The notes beneath the pieces were generated by a model. The model was not told the DNA's origin. It saw nothing but the letters and a program-made list of their open reading frames with translations, and did no database searches. A program made the translations under genes and the position numbers. Of a DNA stretch of 64,000 nucleotides, positions 60,201 to 64,000 are shown in pieces; the stretch's first letter is position 1; every line of letters begins with the position of its first letter. This stretch comes from Nemertoderma westbladi (lineage: Eukaryota > Xenacoelomorpha > Nemertodermatida > Nemertodermatidae): assembly GCA_032718475.1 (NCBI GenBank), contig JAUCBJ010008126.1:1-64000 (forward strand). Reading direction: 5' to 3'.

Positions 60201-63200
60201 AGAACAGAAGGTAAGACATACTGGTTCCAGAACAGAAGGTAAGACATACTGGTTCCAGAACAGAAGGTAAGACATACTGTTCCAGAACAGAAGGTAAGAC
60301 ATACTGTTCCAGAACAGAAGGTAAGACATACTGTTCCAGAACAGAAGGTAAGACATACTGGTTCCAGAACAGAAGGTAAGACATACTGGTTCCAGAACAG
60401 AAGGTAAGACATACTGGTTCCAGAACAGAAGGTAAGACATACTGGTTCCAGAACAGAAGGTAAGACATACTGGTTCCAGAACAGAAGGTAAGACATACTG
60501 GTTCCAGAACAGAAGGTAAGACATACTGGTTCCAGAACAGAAGGTAAGACATACTGGTTCCAGAACAGAAGGTAAGACATACTGGTTCCAGAACAGAAGG
60601 TAAGACATACTGGTTCCAGAACAGAAGGTAAGACATAACGGTTCCAGAACAGAAGGTAAGACATAACTGGTTCCAGAACAGAAGGTAAGACATACTGGTT
60701 CCAGAACAGAAGGTAAGACATACTGGTTCCAGAACAGAAGGTAAGACATACTGGTTCCAGAACAGAAGGTAAGACATACTGGTTCCAGAACAGAAGGTAA
60801 GACATAACTGGTTCCAGAACAGAAGGTAAGACATACTGGTTCCAGAACAGAAGGTAAGACATACTGGTTCCAGAACAGAAGGTAAGACATACTGGTTCCA
60901 GAACAGAAGGTAAGACATAACTGGTTCCAGAACAGAAGGTAAGACATACTGGTTCCAGAACAGAAGGTAAGACATAACTGGTTCCAGAACAGAAGGTAAG
61001 ACATACTGGTTCCAGAACAGAAGGTAAGACATACTGGTTCCAGAACAGAAGGTAAGACATACTGGTTCCAGAACAGAAGGTAAGACATACTGGTTCCAGA
61101 ACAGAAGGTAAGACATAACTGGTTCCAGAACAGAAGGTAAGACATACTGGTTCCAGAACAGAAGGTAAGACATAACTGGTTCCAGAACAGAAGGTAAGAC
61201 ATACTGGTTCCAGAACAGAAGGTAAGACATACTGTTCCAGAACAGAAGGTAAGACATACTGGTTCCAGAACAGAAGGTAAGACATAACTGTTCCAGAACA
61301 GAAGGTAAGACATAACGGTTCCAGAACAGAAGGTAAGACATACTGGTTCCAGAACAGAAGGTAAGACATACTGGTTCCAGAACAGAAGGTAAGACATACT
61401 GGTTCCAGAACAGAAGGTAAGACATACTGGTTCCAGAACAGAAGGTAAGACATACTGGTTCCAGAACAGAAGGTAAGACATACTGGTTCCAGAACAGAAG
61501 GTAAGACATACTGGTTCCAGAACAGAAGGTAAGACATAACGGTTCCAGAACAGAAGGTAAGACATACTGGTTCCAGAACAGAAGGTAAGACATACTGGTT
61601 CCAGAACAGAAGGTAAGACATAACTGTTCCAGAACAGAAGGTAAGACATACTGGTTCCAGAACAGAAGGTAAGACATAACTGTTCCAGAACAGAAGGTAA
61701 GACATAACTGGTTCCAGAACAGAAGGTAAGACATACTGGTTCCAGAACAGAAGGTAAGACATACTGGTTCCAGAACAGAAGGTAAGACATACTGGTTCCA
61801 GAACAGAAGGTAAGACATACTGGTTCCAGAACAGAAGGTAAGACATACTGGTTCCAGAACAGAAGGTAAGACATACTGGTTCCAGAACAGAAGGTAAGAC
61901 ATAACTGGTTCCAGAACAGAAGGTAAGACATACTGGTTCCAGAACAGAAGGTAAGACATAACTGTTCCAGAACAGAAGGTAAGACATAACTGGTTCCAGA
62001 ACAGAAGGTAAGACATACTGGTTCCAGAACAGAAGGTAAGACATACTGGTTCCAGAACAGAAGGTAAGACATACTGGTTCCAGAACAGAAGGTAAGACAT
62101 ACTGGTTCCAGAACAGAAGGTAAGACATACTGGTTCCAGAACAGAAGGTAAGACATACTGGTTCCAGAACAGAAGGTAAGACATACTGGTTCCAGAACAG
62201 AAGGTAAGACATAACGGTTCCAGAACAGAAGGTAAGACATACTGGTTCCAGAACAGAAGGTAAGACATACTGGTTCCAGAACAGAAGGTAAGACATAACT
62301 GGTTCCAGAACAGAAGGTAAGACATACTGGTTCCAGAACAGAAGGTAAGACATACTGGTTCCAGAACAGAAGGTAAGACATACTGGTTCCAGAACAGAAG
62401 GTAAGACATACTGGTTCCAGAACAGAAGGTAAGACATAACTGGTTCCAGAACAGAAGGTAAGACATAACGGTTCCAGAACAGAAGGTAAGACATACTGGT
62501 TCCAGAACAGAAGGTAAGACATACTGGTTCCAGAACAGAAGGTAAGACATACTGGTTCCAGAACAGAAGGTAAGACATACTGGTTCCAGAACAGAAGGTA
62601 AGACATAACTGTTCCAGAACAGAAGGTAAGACATACTGGTTCCAGAACAGAAGGTAAGACATAACTGGTTCCAGAACAGAAGGTAAGACATACTGGTTCC
62701 AGAACAGAAGGTAAGACATAACTGTTCCAGAACAGAAGGTAAGACATACTGGTTCCAGAACAGAAGGTAAGACATAACTGTTCCAGAACAGAAGGTAAGA
62801 CATACTGGTTCCAGAACAGAAGGTAAGACATAACTGTTCCAGAACAGAAGGTAAGACATAACGGTTCCAGAACAGAAGGTAAGACATACTGGTTCCAGAA
62901 CAGAAGGTAAGACATACTGGTTCCAGAACAGAAGGTAAGACATACTGGTTCCAGAACAGAAGGTAAGACATACTGGTTCCAGAACAGAAGGTAAGACATA
63001 CTGGTTCCAGAACAGAAGGTAAGACATACTGGTTCCAGAACAGAAGGTAAGACATACTGGTTCCAGAACAGAAGGTAAGACATACTGGTTCCAGAACAGA
63101 AGGTAAGACATACTGGTTCCAGAACAGAAGGTAAGACATAACGGTTCCAGAACAGAAGGTAAGACATACTGGTTCCAGAACAGAAGGTAAGACATACTGG

Positions 63201-64000
63201 TTCCAGAACAGAAGGTAAGACATAACTGGTTCCAGAACAGAAGGTAAGACATACTGGTTCCAGAACAGAAGGTAAGACATAACGGTTCCAGAACAGAAGG
63301 TAAGACATACTGGTTCCAGAACAGAAGGTAAGACATACTGGTTCCAGAACAGAAGGTAAGACATACGGTTCCAGAACAGAAGGTAAGACATAACGGTTCC
63401 AGAACAGAAGGTAAGACATACTGGTTCCAGAACAGAAGGTAAGACATACTGGTTCCAGAACAGAAGGTAAGACATACTGGTTCCAGAACAGAAGGTAAGA
63501 CATACTGGTTCCAGAACAGAAGGTAAGACATAACTGGTTCCAGAACAGAAGGTAAGACATACTGGTTCCAGAACAGAAGGTAAGACATAACGGTTCCAGA
63601 ACAGAAGGTAAGACATACTGGTTCCAGAACAGAAGGTAAGACATACTGGTTCCAGAACAGAAGGTAAGACATACTGGTTCCAGAACAGAAGGTAAGACAT
63701 ACTGGTTCCAGAACAGAAGGTAAGACATAACTGGTTCCAGAACAGAAGGTAAGACATACTGGTTCCAGAACAGAAGGTAAGACATACTGGTTCCAGAACA
63801 GAAGGTAAGACATAACGGTTCCAGAACAGAAGGTAAGACATAACTGGTTCCAGAACAGAAGGTAAGACATACTGGTTCCAGAACAGAAGGTAAGACATAA
63901 CTGTTCCAGAACAGAAGGTAAGACATACTGGTTCCAGAACAGAAGGTAAGACATACTGGTTCCAGAACAGAAGGTAAGACATAACGGTTCCAGAACAGAA
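45241..64000. repeat. Giant 28-bp minisatellite in homeobox intron 2, built from the exon 2/intron 2 splice junction
   Basis: At least 18,760 bp and about 670 head-to-tail units, running off the window. Each unit is TGGTTCCAGAACAGAAG (last 17 bases of exon 2, encoding W-F-Q-N-R-R) plus GTAAGACATAC (11 bases from the 5' end of the intron). Nearly every unit therefore keeps a 5' splice site, AAG/GTAAGA. Length variants of 27 and 29 bp (ACGG, AACTGG, ACTGTTCC) cluster near the two ends. From about 46.97 to 53.93 kb the units look uniform (about 250 in a row). One truncated unit lies at 57230, and one unit near 59541 has lost a G at the splice junction. All three minus frames stay open for about 6,250 codons because the unit lacks minus-strand stops; that is an artefact of the repeat. 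Confidence 0.98.

Noticed and set aside
45103-63982. Three overlapping minus-strand open frames of about 6,250-6,280 codons
   Set aside because: They arise because the 28-bp unit has no stop on the minus strand. The three frames give the same 28-residue periodic peptide in different phase, with no start, splice or codon evidence. The plus strand shows the true origin of the repeat.
45241-64000. CRISPR array
   Set aside because: Repeats are directly adjacent, with no unique spacers, in animal DNA. The same applies to every other array here.

Overview
The window is animal (eukaryotic) nuclear DNA. It has spliced genes with GT-AG introns, a nuclear tRNA gene with A and B boxes, a homeobox gene, SNAP-25-type exons, and LINE retrotransposons with target-site duplications. 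It is AT-rich and gene-poor, and roughly two thirds of it is tandem repeat. A lophotrochozoan invertebrate such as a mollusc would fit, but the species cannot be fixed from the sequence.

Layout: 1-5.9 kb holds two blocks of one 23/24-bp minisatellite separated by about 1 kb that contains a terminal coding exon (3006-3197). 6.08-10.2 kb is a 48-bp array. Two alternative C-terminal exons of a SNAP-25-like SNARE gene follow (10376 and 12271), both in phase 0 behind good acceptors. 13.4-14.3 kb is a foldback (inverted-repeat) element, and 16.4-18.1 kb is an AT-rich minisatellite. 20.4-26.9 kb holds the 3' half of an unrecognised multi-exon gene (exons 24554-26804 join in frame). Its territory has been invaded on the opposite strand by a decayed LINE, a recent 5'-truncated LINE with a 9-bp target-site duplication, and a LINE scrap nested in a dispersed repeat. 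27.1-32.7 kb is a 21/24-bp array built on a perfect 12-bp palindrome. A tRNA-Arg(UCG) gene sits at 33.9 kb on the minus strand. 34.5-39.4 kb is a 23-bp array. 39.5-42.4 kb contains fragments of what looks like a decayed plus-strand coding region of unknown origin.

43.1 kb to the end is an NK-like homeobox gene, probably of the Nedx/lms type. Exon 1 carries an eh1 repressor motif, intron 1 carries a 25-bp array, and exon 2 carries homeodomain residues 1-53. Intron 2 is then, as far as the window reaches, a 28-bp minisatellite of at least 18.7 kb (about 670 units). Each unit is a copy of the last 17-18 bases of exon 2 (encoding W-F-Q-N-R-R) plus the first bases of the intron, so almost every unit carries a copy of the gene's own 5' splice site. 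This self-copied splice-junction array is the most unusual structure in the window.

The very long open frames across the arrays (up to about 6,280 codons on the minus strand) follow from repeat units that lack stop codons in those frames. They are not treated as genes.
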